Positions 21,801 to 34,822 are shown, numbered from the stretch's first letter. The stretch: 64,000 nt of DNA from Toxonevra muliebris (GCA_963691655.1 OY829326.1:142866998-142930997); one strand, 5' to 3'. Made by a program: numbers and translations. Notes: generated by a model from the sequence alone, not told the origin.

Positions 21801-23845
21801 TCTTTATATTAGACTTGAATTGCATAAAAAAATCAACACAAATCAGCTCATTTTTCAGTCACATATCGCTGCCTTAATTTGCTAAGGCCCTAACATCAAA
21901 TTTTTCAATATCCAGTCTTTGATGGATTATGATAAAGCGTGTCCACTATCATCTGTATCGATTCCTTCCTCTAAACATTAAACAGAAACCATTTTCAGTG
22001 GAATCGAATCGTCTGTAAGATTTCATACTTACAGAAGCTAGTGTAATTGGTTTTGATTTTTATCGCTTTCGTTTTATTTGCATTTATTTAGTCCTGCTTT
22101 TAGAGATTTTGTATCTAGATCGCTTATTTTACTTTGCATATCTCAATGTTAGATGCACCCACAGAAAACATGTTCTGTCAATTTCTTTGTGCTCTGTAGT
22201 TCTCCAAAACTATTTATGAATTAAAATTTCAGGAAAAGAGTCATAACTTAAAGCAGAACTTTGCTTGATTGTGGGTAAAATCCCAAAATCACAAAAAATG
22301 GAACAAAATCTCAACTTTTTTATAATATTTTAATTATATTTACAAGAAAAATTGTTCGCCTTTACAGAAAATTTGTAAATTTTGAGCTGTGCCATTTTTG
22401 CAGTTATGGTCCTATATAAGAGAAAATGCAAGTGGATTGATCACACTTTCGGCAGACCACTACAAGGAAAATATTGCTAAGTCGTGGACTTAAAGCCCCA
22501 AAAAACAGATATAGTATGATCTATTGATTTGCATGGGTATTGTCGTCGAGGCCCTATGCTTTAATAGAAAATTTAAGAATTATATGATTACATTATAGGC
22601 CCCAAACATGTTTATACTTTTTTAACAGAAAATCTGGTAAAAGGTTTTTTAAATTAATATCACAAAACTTAATTTTTGCTTTTTTCCAAATCGCTTCAGT
22701 TTCAATGTTATTGAAGAATATGCACTTAACACTTTTATACTAGAAAGTATTGCACTCTAAATTGTTTCTAGTACAATATTTATAAACATAATTTTTTTCT
22801 TTAATTTCAAATTAAATATAAGTTTATATAATTTTCTTGTATATATTATATAAAAACCATTGTGGCATGGTAGAAAAATTTTTTTGTGCACATTTATAAA
22901 TATTTATGTTTTTGTAAGCAGGCAAAATTTTCGAGTATTTCGCGAAAGATTAATTTACTTTACGTAGTATTGTATATGAAAGACTTTTAAGGCTTCTTCA
23001 GAGTACTCACTAACCGTGACTAAAAAGAAAATGGGACCGAAGTCTTTTTTATACGTTCTAGTGAAGGCAACAGGAACAAGAACTTTCATAAAACGACCGT
23101 AATATTCCAGGATGCAAGATCTCAAGAACCAATGCGACCTCAAGAGTTATTCACACACAGAAAACATGTTCTGTCAGTTTCCTCGTGCCTTGTAGTTATT
23201 CAGAACCATTGAGTTTCTAACTAATAGTTGGGAAGGAAAATAAATTTTCTTCGGCAGTCTCTTGCAATATCTTCGGAGATAATAAAATTTGTTAGTTCCA
23301 TTTGAATAAATATTTTGAGTTTTTATTTTGTAGGTACACAATTCTTAAAATTCAAAGATTCTAATTTTTTCACTTTTTTTTTCTTTTTTTGTAATAAAAC
23401 TTACGAAAAGTTAAACCGCACACAAAATTAATCACAACGAAAATAGCTACTACTAATATCACAAAAGTGGGTTTTATATGCAAGCTGTGCATTTTGTTGC
23501 AATTTTATAGAACTTAATGAAACTAAATCCAAACAGACGCTTCTATTTATAATAGCAAACTAGTATCTGGTGAGAAAACACAACTGTTACTTTTGTAAAC
23601 ATAAATTCTAGTAATAAAAATAAAAAACAACTTTTATTTCACCCGTAACTACATGCGGAGAATACCCGGTATTGCCCGTATATTATTAAGTTATGTATAA
23701 CCTTATCCAGAAGCTTTATGGATATATTGATTAGTACAAATTGTTATGGAAATGTTATCATTTATTTATTGATGTTATAGCAATTTTTGTTCAAATACCT
23801 TATAATTTATTTCTGAGGTAAATTATATCGAGATATTCGGAGTTT
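21801..23845. other. Noncoding interval with dispersed repeats
   Basis: Two similar stretches of about 75 bp starting acagaaaacatgttctgtca lie at about 22152 and 23157 in direct orientation. The string ctgccttaatttgctaa at about 21870 recurs near 45001. No gene is seen. Confidence 0.4.
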
Positions 23846-23849
23846 GAAT

Positions 23850-23985
23850 TACAGTATGTAACAAAATTAAGCAAATGAAGGTATATTTTTGGAACATAAA
23901 AAATAGCCAAAAATGACGTCCAATTAAAAAGTAACAGCAAAGTAAAGTTTTCTCAGATCCAGATGAACAAAAGTGAAAACAAAAA
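23850..23985. mobile_element. Tc1-like MITE fragment
   Basis: It starts TACAGTATGTAACAAAATTA, preceded by AT-rich sequence, and shares several blocks (aaatagcca, aaaaagtaac, atccagatgaaca) in the same order with 60875-61010. TACAG ends are typical of Tc1-type elements. The right end grades into an A-rich array. It is noncoding. Confidence 0.4.
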
Positions 23986-23989
23986 TTCA

Positions 23990-25540
23990 GAAAAGAATTT
24001 AGATCAAAAATTCTAATAAATTCAGGCAAAAAATTACACCCCGAATCAAACCAAAATTTAAATTTATACAGGCAAAAATTTAAAGTATAACTAGATCAGT
24101 ACTTAGACCAAAAATTCTGATCAAAAAACAGAATAAAATTCAGACCGAAAATCAAACCACAGTCCTCACTAAAACTGGGACAAAATCAGGCCAGACTTCA
24201 AATAAAATCAGAAAAATCAAATCAAAATTAAGACTAAAAACTGAATAAAATTTGATAAAAAAACATCGAAAAAAAATTTGCGGAGTTAATACAACATTTT
24301 CTGTGAATTAATATAATTTTTGCGGAGTTAATACTACTTTTATGCAACCAACACTGAAAAAAGTGGTTTGAAGTTTTTTTGAGTTGATTCAACTCTTTTT
24401 GTGGTTATAATAACTTTTTGTCAGTGTCAGAATTGAAGGCAATTTCAAATTAACTCTGCAGTTTCAACCAATATGTGTTCAATTAACTCTGAAAATGGTT
24501 AATTTAACCATGGAAAAGGTAAATCAATCAACTTTTTTCTGAGTAAATATAACTCATTTTCAAAGGTTCTATAAAAATCTACTATTAACTATGAACAGAG
24601 TCAACTCTACTCCGAAACAAAGTTTAAAATAAATCAACTTTTCCCAGAATGTAAGATTAACTCTAAACGGAATCAATTGTACTCTTTTTTTTCCTAATGT
24701 ACGGAGAGAAGAACGGGAATATTTTCATTGCATATTCTGTAGTTCATTGTGAAAGACGTGTGCGATTTATATTAACTTTTAATTCCTGTCAAATTTGGTG
24801 TGAATAATTGTGAATTTTTTGTAACTCTATAATATGTACGATGTGAACTATACGGTGGTTACATTGAATTCTGAAGTGAATCATTTTTTATCAGAGTTGA
24901 ACGAAGGTTTTGTACTATTTTTTTTTTTTCGTTTATACTAAAATATCTGTGAATATCATATATTTATTTAATAAATTAATAAAATAATAAAAAACTAATA
25001 AAAACATTAGAACCAAACCTTTGTCAATTTTGATTCAAGAATTTTAAGTTGTTAATCGAAATCTTTTAAGGGATGAGACAATATTCTCTCTTTTCAATGT
25101 TGAGTGAAGAATTTCACGTGGATTATTGTACTCTTTTGAAGGTTGAGGTAACATTTTGCGGAGTTGATTCAACTCCTAGTCGGAGTTCAACTAACTCTTT
25201 TTAAATTTAGTTCAAGAATTTCAAGTGGTTAATTAAACTCTTTTGAAGGTTGAATCAACATTTTACGGAGTTGGTATAACTTTTTTCTTATCAACTACTT
25301 TAAGAATTTATATTCTTAATATAACTCCTTACCGGAGTTAATATGATTCCTTAAAAGTATAACTCACTCTTCGGAGTTGAATATACTCCGTCGGGGAAAG
25401 GAATACTCTTTTCTGGTTTGGCTAAAAACCATTAATGAAAAGAGTTAATATTACCACAAAAATTGTTGTATTTACTCCGCAATTTTTTGAGTGAAGTTAG
25501 ACCAAATCCGGACTGAATATCAGACCAAATCTCCAAAAAA
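23990..25540. repeat. A-rich degenerate array (array D), split by a motif-array element
   Basis: CAGACCAAAATT-type units run from about 23990 to 24265 and resume at about 25495-25540, in the same orientation as the other arrays. The element at 24270-25490 lies between. Confidence 0.45.
24270..25490. mobile_element. Inverted-repeat element filled with GGAGTTAAT / AACTC motifs
   Basis: Left sequence ttgcggagttaatacaac (about 24281) is mirrored by gttgtatttactccgcaa near the right end (about 25464). Between them, short variants of gagttaattcaactc occur dozens of times in both orientations, with no coding frame. No clear target duplication remains. It resembles the hAT MITEs at 10785 and 39087 in design, but its superfamily is unknown. 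Confidence 0.45.
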
Positions 25541-25544
25541 CTGC

Positions 25545-26360
25545 AAGTGCAACAACTGCAGGTGAATATGAACGAACCCGATAATTTGGATCAAGAACTG
25601 GCGAGGCTGCGTAAGCAGCATGAGATACTTCGGTTACGACGAGAGATCGTCATGATGGAACGAGATGAATATGTTGCTGATCGCCCAGTGTATGTACCCG
25701 TAGACAACACCGTAGCAGCCGCAACTGCAGACAACAAAATAGGTACCGCACCCGTATCATACATAGAAGCCGCCGAAGCGTCATACAACTTAGTTCCAAC
25801 CGCATCTGCAGTAAACATTTTCGCCGCAACACCCGTGCACCTCCAAAAAATCCATTTCCAGGGCATTGAGATATTAAAATTTTTAACGTTGAGTAACTCT
25901 TTGACCGGAGCCGTTCGACTTTTGCTAAGACGTGGTGCGTTGACGTACGAGAAACTCAAGGCGAACCTTATCAAAGAATTCAGTTGTACCATCAGTCGTC
26001 AGAAGGTATACTAGACCCTCAAAAACCGCAGCAAGAAACCAACCGAAACTGTCCGCCGTTATTTAATGGAGATGGAGGCGATTGTGCACCGAAGCGATGT
26101 GGATGATTATAAATTGGTTTCATCCAGGAAGGGCTACACGTCTGCACAGGCGATTTTACGCTATTTGGCACAGCAGTAACGATTGACAAGCTGAAGGATA
26201 ATGTAAACATATATGAATAGAGGCAAGCAATGTGTGGTATCAGGACGGAAACCGCCGTAAGGAGTGAGCGAGCCAAATCAAAGCCAGGGGTATCATCCGC
26301 CGCAACCGTTGAAAATTCTGGTCGATTTATTTTGGACAATCAAGTAGTCAGAATGGCAGA
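25545..26360 (+). pseudogene. gypsy-type LTR retrotransposon gag relic
   Basis: The first frame (25547-26014) has a Leu/Arg-rich coiled-coil start (ELARLRKQHEILRLRREIVM) and ends LKANLIKEFSCTISRQKVY. After a stop at 26012 the same frame continues with TLKNRSKKPTETVRRYLMEM, and a frame shift follows. This order and wording (a small globular region, then KKPTET..YL.EM) match gypsy/mdg-type Gag capsids. No LTRs, protease or pol are adjacent. Gag would form the particle; this copy has at least one stop and one frameshift and is dead. Confidence 0.65.
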
Positions 26361-28280
26361 GCTGTAGTATAAATTTATTCAAATGCTTTCCTGTAATTAT
26401 AAGTGTCGCTTCTGCAGTATTGTCTAAATGTAAGATATTTTAAAATGACCGTCAAAGGAAAAATAAGACGAAGAAGATTATTATGTAATTTCCGGTAGTG
26501 AACACGCGTGTATTTTTGTTAACCTAAGAAACTGAATAAATAATTGTTGTATATCCGTAGAAATTTGAGACTTTTAATCTAAATTACATATAATTGTTTG
26601 ATGGAGTTGAAAAAATATTAGGAAGTAAGGAATTAATTATATTTTGCATTTAAGTAATTTGAATTGAATGGACCACCTAATAAAATAATGAAAAAATAAT
26701 GATTCTAATTCGATTTTCGCTTTCATTTCAGAGTTTTATACATTAAAATCAAAGAATCCTCATATTTTTTAATGCTCGAAAAAATTGGCATACTAGAGGG
26801 TTAAACTTTAGATTTCATGTGATCTTACCTTAATTTTTGACAAAGTCCACTTTATCGAAATATTTCTTGACGTTTTCTTGCTTTATATAAACTCGAAAAT
26901 GCACTTTGCTGCTTAACATTGTCAACACTCAAACAAAGTAATCTTTGATCTTAATTTAAAACGTATACAATGCATTGATTTATTTATTTATAGTTATAAA
27001 TTGAATAATAATTATTTACTATACAACGTTGTGAATTATAATGATTGATAGGTGAAGATCAGATTATGTCATAAGCAATCACACTTGACTGGTGTTTTAG
27101 CTCATTGGAACGTGGAAATATTGCAATTTGTTGACTTTCTTTGTATAAACATTTGGTTAAGGAAAAAAAGTTTAAATGATAAACTGGTTTTGTGTGCGGA
27201 TTTTGAAACTGTTTATTAATCACAATTTATGACAAATATTTTATTTAGTGATTTCAGAATTTCTGTTGTGTTTTTCAATTTTTTTTTTTTTTTATTTAAA
27301 ACCAAGTTCATTGGAAAAGGTGTTTAGACTTACTAGTGTTTTTATAGAATGTTCATTTGTTAAAAAATTTATACTTTCTGGAGAACCATCATAAAGAATG
27401 AAGAAAAATTTATACTTTCTGGAGAACCATCATAAAGAATGAAGAAACCTTCAGAATAAAAATGTTGGTTTATTTGACGTTAGTTTAAGAAGAAATACTG
27501 ACGCCATACTCGACAAGATCTAGTAAAATTTCAGTACTATAAATTTTTTTTTTTTTGGATTTGTTAGAAATATTCCATTCACTGCAATCTGGAAAAAAAA
27601 AATCGTTATTATTTGAATAAAATTCGCATGCAATAATAATTTTATCTAATTGAGAAATGTTGATGTATTTTCTAGTTTCAGGTTTTCTTAAACGAGACAA
27701 CGTTCATTCAGTCATTCATTCAATAACAGAAAAAATAAATAAAAACACGTTTTTCATGTGATTACCTACCAATCAAATATGTATGCACTTGTAACTTTAA
27801 ACGAATTCAACAGTTATAAGTATTTGATAAATATATTTAATTGCTTTCAATTGCAATTCATCATTTCACGTTTGTATTGAATTGTCATTTAATATTGTTT
27901 TCTAACGTCAGTGATAACTATAAATTGTGCACATACTTAAAATATCAAACAAGCTTTTTACATTTTTACTGTTTTTTTTTTTTTGTTTTAATTCACCTGA
28001 CAACTGATTGTCTTTTATCTCATATACAAAACAGAGTAACATTTTTTTAATAAATTGCATGACTAATTGACAATAAATCTTTCGATTTAATGAGAATAAA
28101 TAAATTATGTTAGCAAAGTTTATTTCATTATTATTGTCACTTTATTACTTTAAACGAGACAAGAATTAGCAGGAAGCCGACAGTGATAAATTATAAGCTA
28201 GTGATATTTACATTTAATAAAATTATTTTTTTTTTTAATTATTCTAAACATGTTTTTAATCCTAATACTGTTGTGATCAG
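26361..28280. other. Noncoding AT-rich interval
   Basis: No gene is supported. It includes a tandem duplication with 41-bp period at about 27366-27447 and several T runs. Confidence 0.4.
27366..27447. repeat. 41-bp tandem duplication
   Basis: Two exact adjacent copies of a 41-bp unit beginning atttatactttctggagaac. It is a recent local duplication. Confidence 0.85.
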
Positions 28281-28286
28281 GGTCAG

Positions 28287-28360
28287 GGCCGGGGTGGGTT
28301 TTGGGTTCCCCCCGACCTCCTCCCCCCCCAAAAAAAATGTGGGAACTTTTTTCTAATTAC
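28287..28360 (+). mobile_element. Left-end fragment of the CAGGGCC hAT-type family
   Basis: It starts CAGGGCCGGGG, then a C/G-rich stretch, then atgtgggaact..ttctaatt, parallel to the left end of 1384-2412. No right end was found, so it is a truncated copy. Confidence 0.45.
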
Positions 28361-29332
28361 ACAGTCCAACAGCATTTTTGCAACAGAATAGCCACCCTAT
28401 AATACTGAAATGTTGTATAGACCATTTTTTTAAAACAAACTCATAGTCCAGCACGTCTCAGTTTTTTTACAGTGGGTGAAAGTTTTCTTATTTTGGTCGA
28501 AAGAAGCTGAATACTAAATGCAAAAAGTGTTATGAATTGATGTCTGAGGAAAATCTTATTAGCTAAGTTGTATTGTAGAATCTTACAAGGGTCATTTCAG
28601 TAGAACATTTTAACCCTTTAGCTCCTCTTTTTATGGGACAATTTGACCCATTTTTTGATGAAAACCTGAAAAGTCCTTTCAAAAGAGACATTTAAGGATT
28701 AAAATATTCCACAAAAATATTTGCCAGAAAATTTCACTAGGGGTTACCAAAGACATGAAAGTCATATATTTAACGGTTACTAAAAGGAAATAGCAGCCTA
28801 CCCACATAAATAATATATATTATAATGTGAATTCAGCATTATGATTAATTTAGATAACTGTAATATTAATTCCACCTTTCCATCACTGTTTTTTTTTTTT
28901 TTTGCTGTTGATATAAGTAAAGTGATTAGAAAAAATTGGTTCATGTTGGAGTTATAAACGTTCCGGTTCCTTTTTTATGGAGTTTTCATCGCAAAACTTT
29001 CCATTGGTAATTAATGAATCTGGCGGGTAAATTAAACTTTTTTGAAAAAAAAACTATTTTTTAAACAAAATGCCGGATGTTCAAATTTAAAAAAAAAAAA
29101 CTTTTACCAGAAAAATTGGAATTAAATTGTGAATTTTTAATAAATGTCGTCATCGGAAATTAATTTCATCCTTCAGTTTGTGCATTTTTTCATTTGATCG
29201 ATTGAACGAACATCTCTTGAGAGAACAGAGTTTAAAGAAAAATTATCGGATCAAATCCGAAATTTTAGAAGGAAATCTTAAAATGCTATTCTTAAATTAA
29301 ATTTTTTTTAAATTCTTATTCGTCGTTTTCCG
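28361..29332. other. Noncoding AT-rich interval
   Basis: I see no gene, repeat boundary or regulatory feature that I can support. Confidence 0.35.
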
Positions 29333-29336
29333 TTAA

Positions 29337-29851
29337 CACTCTCAGGATTTTCGTGCACATGTACATGTACACATCATGAATTTGAACATTTTTCCTGACA
29401 TAATTTATTTTCAATTGAAATGCCCACCAATCCATTTTGGTATTGACGTCTTTAATCTTTTTTCCTCTATCGTTTGAAATCTATTTTGTTATAATTGAAG
29501 AATTACCGTCGAAACTATTGTGACTTTTATGGGAAAACTTCACTTTTTTGTGTCGTCAATTCCAAAAAATCATTAAAAATACTAAATAATAAAAAGATGT
29601 ATAAAAAACAAATTCCTTATGTAGATAGAACATTCCTCTGTCGACAGAGACACATTTTTTGTAAGTCGGAGTATTTTATAGCTCCGTGAACGTTTTTTTG
29701 TAAAAATATGTGTACATCGCGTACGGCTAAACCTGGACATCTAAAAATACGTGAATAGTATTTTTTGACTATTTGGGGGCTCCTAAAAACGAAAATCAAC
29801 ATCTCAATTCTTTCCTACCACATGAATTACATATGTATTCTCCTGAGAGGG
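29337..29851. mobile_element. TTAA-flanked MITE, second type
   Basis: Left end CACTCTCAGGA and inverted right end CCCTCTCAGGA are flanked by TTAA on both sides (29333-29336 and 29852-29855), as in piggyBac-type elements. The subterminal gtgcacatgtacatgtacac is nearly palindromic. It is 515 bp long with no transposase. Short terminal repeats make this less certain than the element at 3743. Confidence 0.5.
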
Positions 29852-29898
29852 TTAAGCATTATTTTCTGCTGTTTAGTAAGATACCTCAAATTCACTTG

Positions 29899-30101
29899 CA
29901 GATCCAGAATTGGGATTTTAAACCGATGTTTTTCGACACATGAATCTCGATTCTTAGAACAAGCCAGCCGGCTAAAAATATATAGTTTAAATGCTTCCAC
30001 AACAATCAGGCTTCAGTGTATACAGACTTTAGCAGCCCAAGGGGGGCGGGGGATTTCGGGTTTCAGAAATAAAACCTTCCTCCCCCTCTTGGATCCGCTA
30101 G
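29899..30101. mobile_element. Probable MITE of the GCGGATCC-ended family
   Basis: The right end, read inward, is CTAGCGGATCCAAGAGGGGG, like the right end of 41052-41201. The left end cagatccagaattggg is a weaker match. No target duplication was found. Confidence 0.35.
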
Positions 30102-30200
30102 TGATTGTATTTATAATCCAACCCCCTTTTAAATAAACTCTTTTTGATCATTTGCTAGCATCCGATTTGCGTACCAAATGCCAGCTCAATGATTTTTATG

Positions 30201-30781
30201 AATTTATTATTATTATTTTCATGAAGGATGACTTGGAAGTCAGTCACTGTGATCTATAAGATCTATTGTTCCAAAGCCCCAAGTTAAGAAAGGAAGAGAG
30301 AATGAAGGATAGATTAGAAACTTACCCAAGCCGAGAATAGAACTCGGGCCTCCAGAGACAAGAGTCTGGCACAGGGACCCTAACGGTTATGCATTTTATA
30401 GTAAAAGTGAAATATTAAAAGTTATTTTGTGACTTTTATCGTAATAGGTAAAATAAAACGGTAAATTATTGACTTTTATGATTTTTAGCAAAAAATAATA
30501 GTTATATTTGACTTTTGTTTTGTTGGGCAAAAAAAAACTGTTATTTTATGACTGTAATTTTGTTGGACAAATCGAACCAGTTATTTTATGACTTTTATTT
30601 TTTTGGACAAAAATGAATAGTCAAACCGATTTGCAAGCGAACGGCTTGAGCAATTAAAATAATTTATAATTAATTATTAATAATAATTAATAATAGGTAA
30701 AATAATTTTGAAATTCCGAAAAAACTGCTGCGATGGCAAAACAATTGAGTAAGTATAAAGAAAGATATGCTATGGGGTATG

Positions 30782-30819
<38 letters not shown>

Positions 30820-31830
30820 AAAATCCTACGTATTTTAATTTGAAAATTCGTAAAAAAATGGGCAAATGGTCATTTTAGGCGCTAGGGGTGGCCTTCTGTT
30901 TAATTGTATCAATGGGTATGCCATTCGCTTTAGCGGCTTATTTTACATAGGTATACATATCTGAAATTTTTTTATGTGCAAGTTAAATGTTTTTTAAATA
31001 CAAGATCCCAAACCTATTGTAAAATATTCTTTTAAATCACGCTTTTCGGTTTTTTAAATTTTTTTTCATATTGTTTGGCTTATAGATAATAAATGTAACA
31101 CCGGAGATACATGTTGTTATATATTTCTGAAAAGTACTCATTGAGAGCTTTTAAACGGTATGCAATGCATTGAGATCCTCTTCATTCCACTATATATGGC
31201 CTTTGCTCATATGTATATATGCTCATAAATTGGCCATAATTTCGCATCTAGGCATCGGCCATACAAAGTGCAATACATTTTTGAAAATATAAAGAGACCT
31301 TTCTAATGGTATGAGAACTTTTTTAATTTACTTTACTTTCATATTCCATACCCCATAGCATATCTATCTTTATACCTACTCAATTGTTTTGCCATCGCAG
31401 CAGTTGTTTCGGAATTTCAAAATTAAAAATTATTTTACCTATAATGATGAGGCGGATGAGCTGAATCGAATGACATAATTTTTTTTTAATTGCTCAGCCG
31501 TTCGCTTCGAAATCGGTTCACTGGTTCGATTTGGTCAACAAAATAAAATAACTGTTTTTTTTTTTTTGCCCGACAAAATAAAAGTCAAATATAACTATTA
31601 TTTTTTGCCAAAAAAGTCAATAATTTACCGTTTTATTTTGTCTATTACGATAAAAGTCATAAATTTAAAAGTTATATGATATTAGTGAAATTTAGTCCAT
31701 GAGGATCACAACTGTACAATTGAGGATCCCCTACGGCTATTTTTTCTGGGTGACTTTTTGAGGTGAAAAATGGAAAATAACAGTTATTTTCGGTCCCTGG
31801 TCTGGCACGCTGCCACTAGACCACAGTGGC
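30201..31830 (-). mobile_element. tRNA-derived SINE split by a hAT element
   Basis: The minus-strand head at about 31830-31800 has an A box (tggtctagtggc). After the inserted element, it resumes at 30371 with the B box gagttctattctc (about 30340) and ends in an (AAT)n tail near 30201-30222. It follows directly after another SINE (31831-32050), which lacks its own tail. The two parts join cleanly once the insertion and one copy of the 8-bp duplication are discounted. Confidence 0.65.
30372..31799. mobile_element. hAT-type foldback element nested in a SINE
   Basis: The ends are CAGGGACC and GGTCCCTG, flanked by an exact 8-bp duplication gtctggca (30364-30371 and 31800-31807). Arms of about 350-400 bp are inverted copies (for example ctgctgcgatggcaaaacaa near 30725 and its complement near 31385). 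A (TA)n run lies inside the left arm (about 30787-30816). The 1428-bp element has no transposase. hAT assignment comes from the CAGGG start and the 8-bp duplication. Confidence 0.8.
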
Positions 31831-32050
31831 GATTGTTACACCTACAGTTTAACGCCGGTTGCGAACGGCGTTGTGCCAATTTCTTATCAATTGGTGGTTT
31901 TGCCATTGTCTAACAAGATTTGTACTTGCTCACTTTCTTATAATTCTCATACACTTAATATCGATAGTAAATACAAGAAGTTTATGAGAATTAACTGCCA
32001 GACCCAGACAGGAATCGAGCCCGCAACCTTCTGCTAGACTATCGTGGTCG
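31831..32050 (-). mobile_element. tRNA-derived SINE, second copy
   Basis: On the minus strand it starts cgaccacgatagtctag, has the B box gggctcgattcc, and shares the body of 7534-7839 (tgtatgagaattataag, atggcaaaaccacca, ccggcgttaaactgtagg). Between the A and B boxes it is about 20 bases shorter, as if one of two ctag repeats had been deleted. Its 3' tail is missing where the next SINE begins. Confidence 0.75.
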
Positions 32051-34820
32051 TATAGAGGTATAAACATTAAACATTGTCGAATCAAAGTACTTGAGTTATC
32101 AAAAATGACTTCAAATTTGCTTCAGTCAAATATTTATTAATTTTCTATGGCTTAGTAACTCTACTATACTCATAATTCCTGTAGAATTTTTCGCGATTAT
32201 TTTCTGCAAAAGAACATATCGAAGCATTCTTACAAAAATTGCCCCAAGGTAAACCAGCTTAAATGAGTACCATTTAAAGGCATTCATAAAATGAAAATCC
32301 ACCAAATGACAATTCTTAAACTCTATTTTTTTAGGAACCATTAACGGTTAAAGCAAGATCAAAAAAGCTGTAAATCCGCTCTTGTCGAGCAAAACATATT
32401 GCTTGTTTGCTGCAATGCAAAATCTTTACAAACTAAAATTTTATAGGATAGTTTCTGGAATTTTTCCAAAATCAGAAGAAAAAATTTTATGTACAACTCT
32501 AAGGCTTTTTTTTAACTGATTTTGGAGGTGGAAAAACTTCAAAAAATCACCTCTTTTTCAGGAAAAAAAATACGTGGGACCTCTGAACAACAAAATAACC
32601 GAAGCCACACCAAGCAACTAAAAGATACACTGTTCTCGCTGTTTTCCTCTAGAAACAATAGGCTATAATTGTTTTGTTGTTCAATGATTCACCTAGGTGG
32701 TTCAGACTCTCCGTCCAAAAAAAAAAAACATACAATTTGTATAATTTTTTAATTTTTTTCTTCTCTTGAAGAAGCTGGTTATTGAAGAACACAAAAATGC
32801 ATTTAAAAAAATTAGACAATTTTGAGAAAACTCCAAATTAGCTAGAAGAGATCGTATTCGCATTTTGGTTAGGTCACTATATTTTTATTCATTAACTGTG
32901 ACTTTAATTTATTCCCTTTAGCCCCCTTCTCCTACCTATCCCCCTGGGGCAGATAAACAATGTTTTGATCCTCAATTTTTTATGTTTTAATATTTGGCCT
33001 TATATTCTAGTTTTGGAACTTAGGTTATTTTATCTGAAATTGTAAATCGAAATATTTTAATATATTTTTCAATAGAATTGAGTTATATAACTCCCTTTAG
33101 ACTATCACACTTACATACACATATAAGCAAAATTCTTAAAACAAAAATGCTGAATAGCTCAAACTGCTAGAAAATTTATGAGATTTTCTACAAAAATATC
33201 ATATGACAGCTACAAGTGGGCTTTGCATGAAATTATTCATTCAAATGGCATTGTTTCTCAAACATTTTGCTTCCATCTTTCAAACATTAATTCACATAAT
33301 GTTGCAGATGGCTTTGAATCAAATCAATATGGGCGGGCTTTGTAAAAAAAAAAACATAAACACCGAAATATTCTAAAGTACGACTCACAAAGTTGCAGCT
33401 ACTTAAGCAATTAAGAATCACTGCATTCTAGTAATACTATTAATATTATTATTTTTGCAAACGCGCAAATAAATCATAGGCCTCTCGGAAACACATACAT
33501 AAATAACTACGTGTGCCTATAGTATACATATATGTATGTATGAAGCATTTCTTGTGTTTTACAATGCTTTTCAAAAAAGCATTAAAAGCGCATATTACTC
33601 ACACACACACACACACACATACATATACAGGCACACTGTACTTCTTCTTCCACTTCCTCTGTCATGTTTTATTCCTACTTAAGCTATTAACAAGCTCATA
33701 CGTGGCAATAAGCCGTGGCCACAAAACGCCAAGATGTTGTGATGAGTGATGAGGAGGAAAGGGAAGAAAGAGTAGCAGATGAGAAGTAAAAACAACACCC
33801 GAGGGTGTTTCGGTTTAGTTGGTTATAATGAATGTTTGTGAACGAGTACTGGTGGCGAACGAGTGAGTGTTGGGGTGTGGCAAAAAGTTTTTGGAAACTT
33901 TCAGGCTGATTTAACGACAACATGGGAAAACTTTATCTTTCGCGTAGTTTGCATAAATTGAATTTATGAACATAAATTATATTTTATTAGGTGAAAGGCT
34001 TATAAAAGAGATTTCGGCATGTGCAATAGTCTTATTTCGGTTAGATGTATGTATGTATGTAAATTTGTTGGTTTGTATTTTTTTTTTTTTTTTTTTTGCA
34101 TAGGTACTTGAAATATATTGGTTTGAAGTTTCGCAAAAACGTTTTTGTTTTGGATTTGTTTTTTTTTTTTGAAGTATGTATGTATCAGGAAAATTGATAT
34201 ATATTATTGATGATAGTATATTCAAAGGAAAAATTTTGCAATTTTATGTTTCATGGAAGTTTTGGAACTATTGCAATACTTAGTTTGCCTATTCTTCCCC
34301 GTTACCCCACTTACCCCCTCTTCGAGATATCATATGAAGTAGTTACAATGTATACGATCATACTGAGTAAACGATTGCAAAACCATACCTTAAAAAAAAA
34401 TATTTTTCACTGGCCACTTTTTTTCCAATTTTTTAAGAAGTTAAGGCAAAGGCACACTAAAATGAATACGTTCATTGAATTATAAAAGGAATATGGTTTA
34501 TGCGACTGAGAAAATCTCGCTAAATTGATAGTGTTTTATTAGTTTTTGAAAAACCCAAAGTTGAAAGACGATTTGAAATGATATTATATCATAATCGTGT
34601 CAAAAATTTCACACTGGGCATTTTTCCGTGGATGACGAAACCAAAAATAGGTGCCTTATTTTTTTTATAAAACTGAAGTTTCAGTTTATCTTTTTCTTCT
34701 TCATCTTTATTTCAGGACTTCGTCTTGGTATTAACAACATATTGGATTACAATAAATAACACGAAACAATAATTATATCAGTGTTAGTCTGGTTAGCTTA
34801 TTGCTGCATTTTCAAACTTG
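32051..34820. other. Noncoding interval
   Basis: No gene is supported. It contains a (CA)n run at about 33599-33619, gtatgtatgtat runs near 34045 and 34172, and long T runs near 34078 and 34158. Short ORFs here have no recognised content. Confidence 0.35.
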
Positions 34821-34822
34821 TA

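Noticed and set aside
25591..25992. 133-codon minus-strand ORF
   Set aside because: It is antisense to the gag relic and has no motif of its own.
33696..33923. 75-codon minus-strand ORF rich in Ser
   Set aside because: Low-complexity composition with no splice or family evidence.
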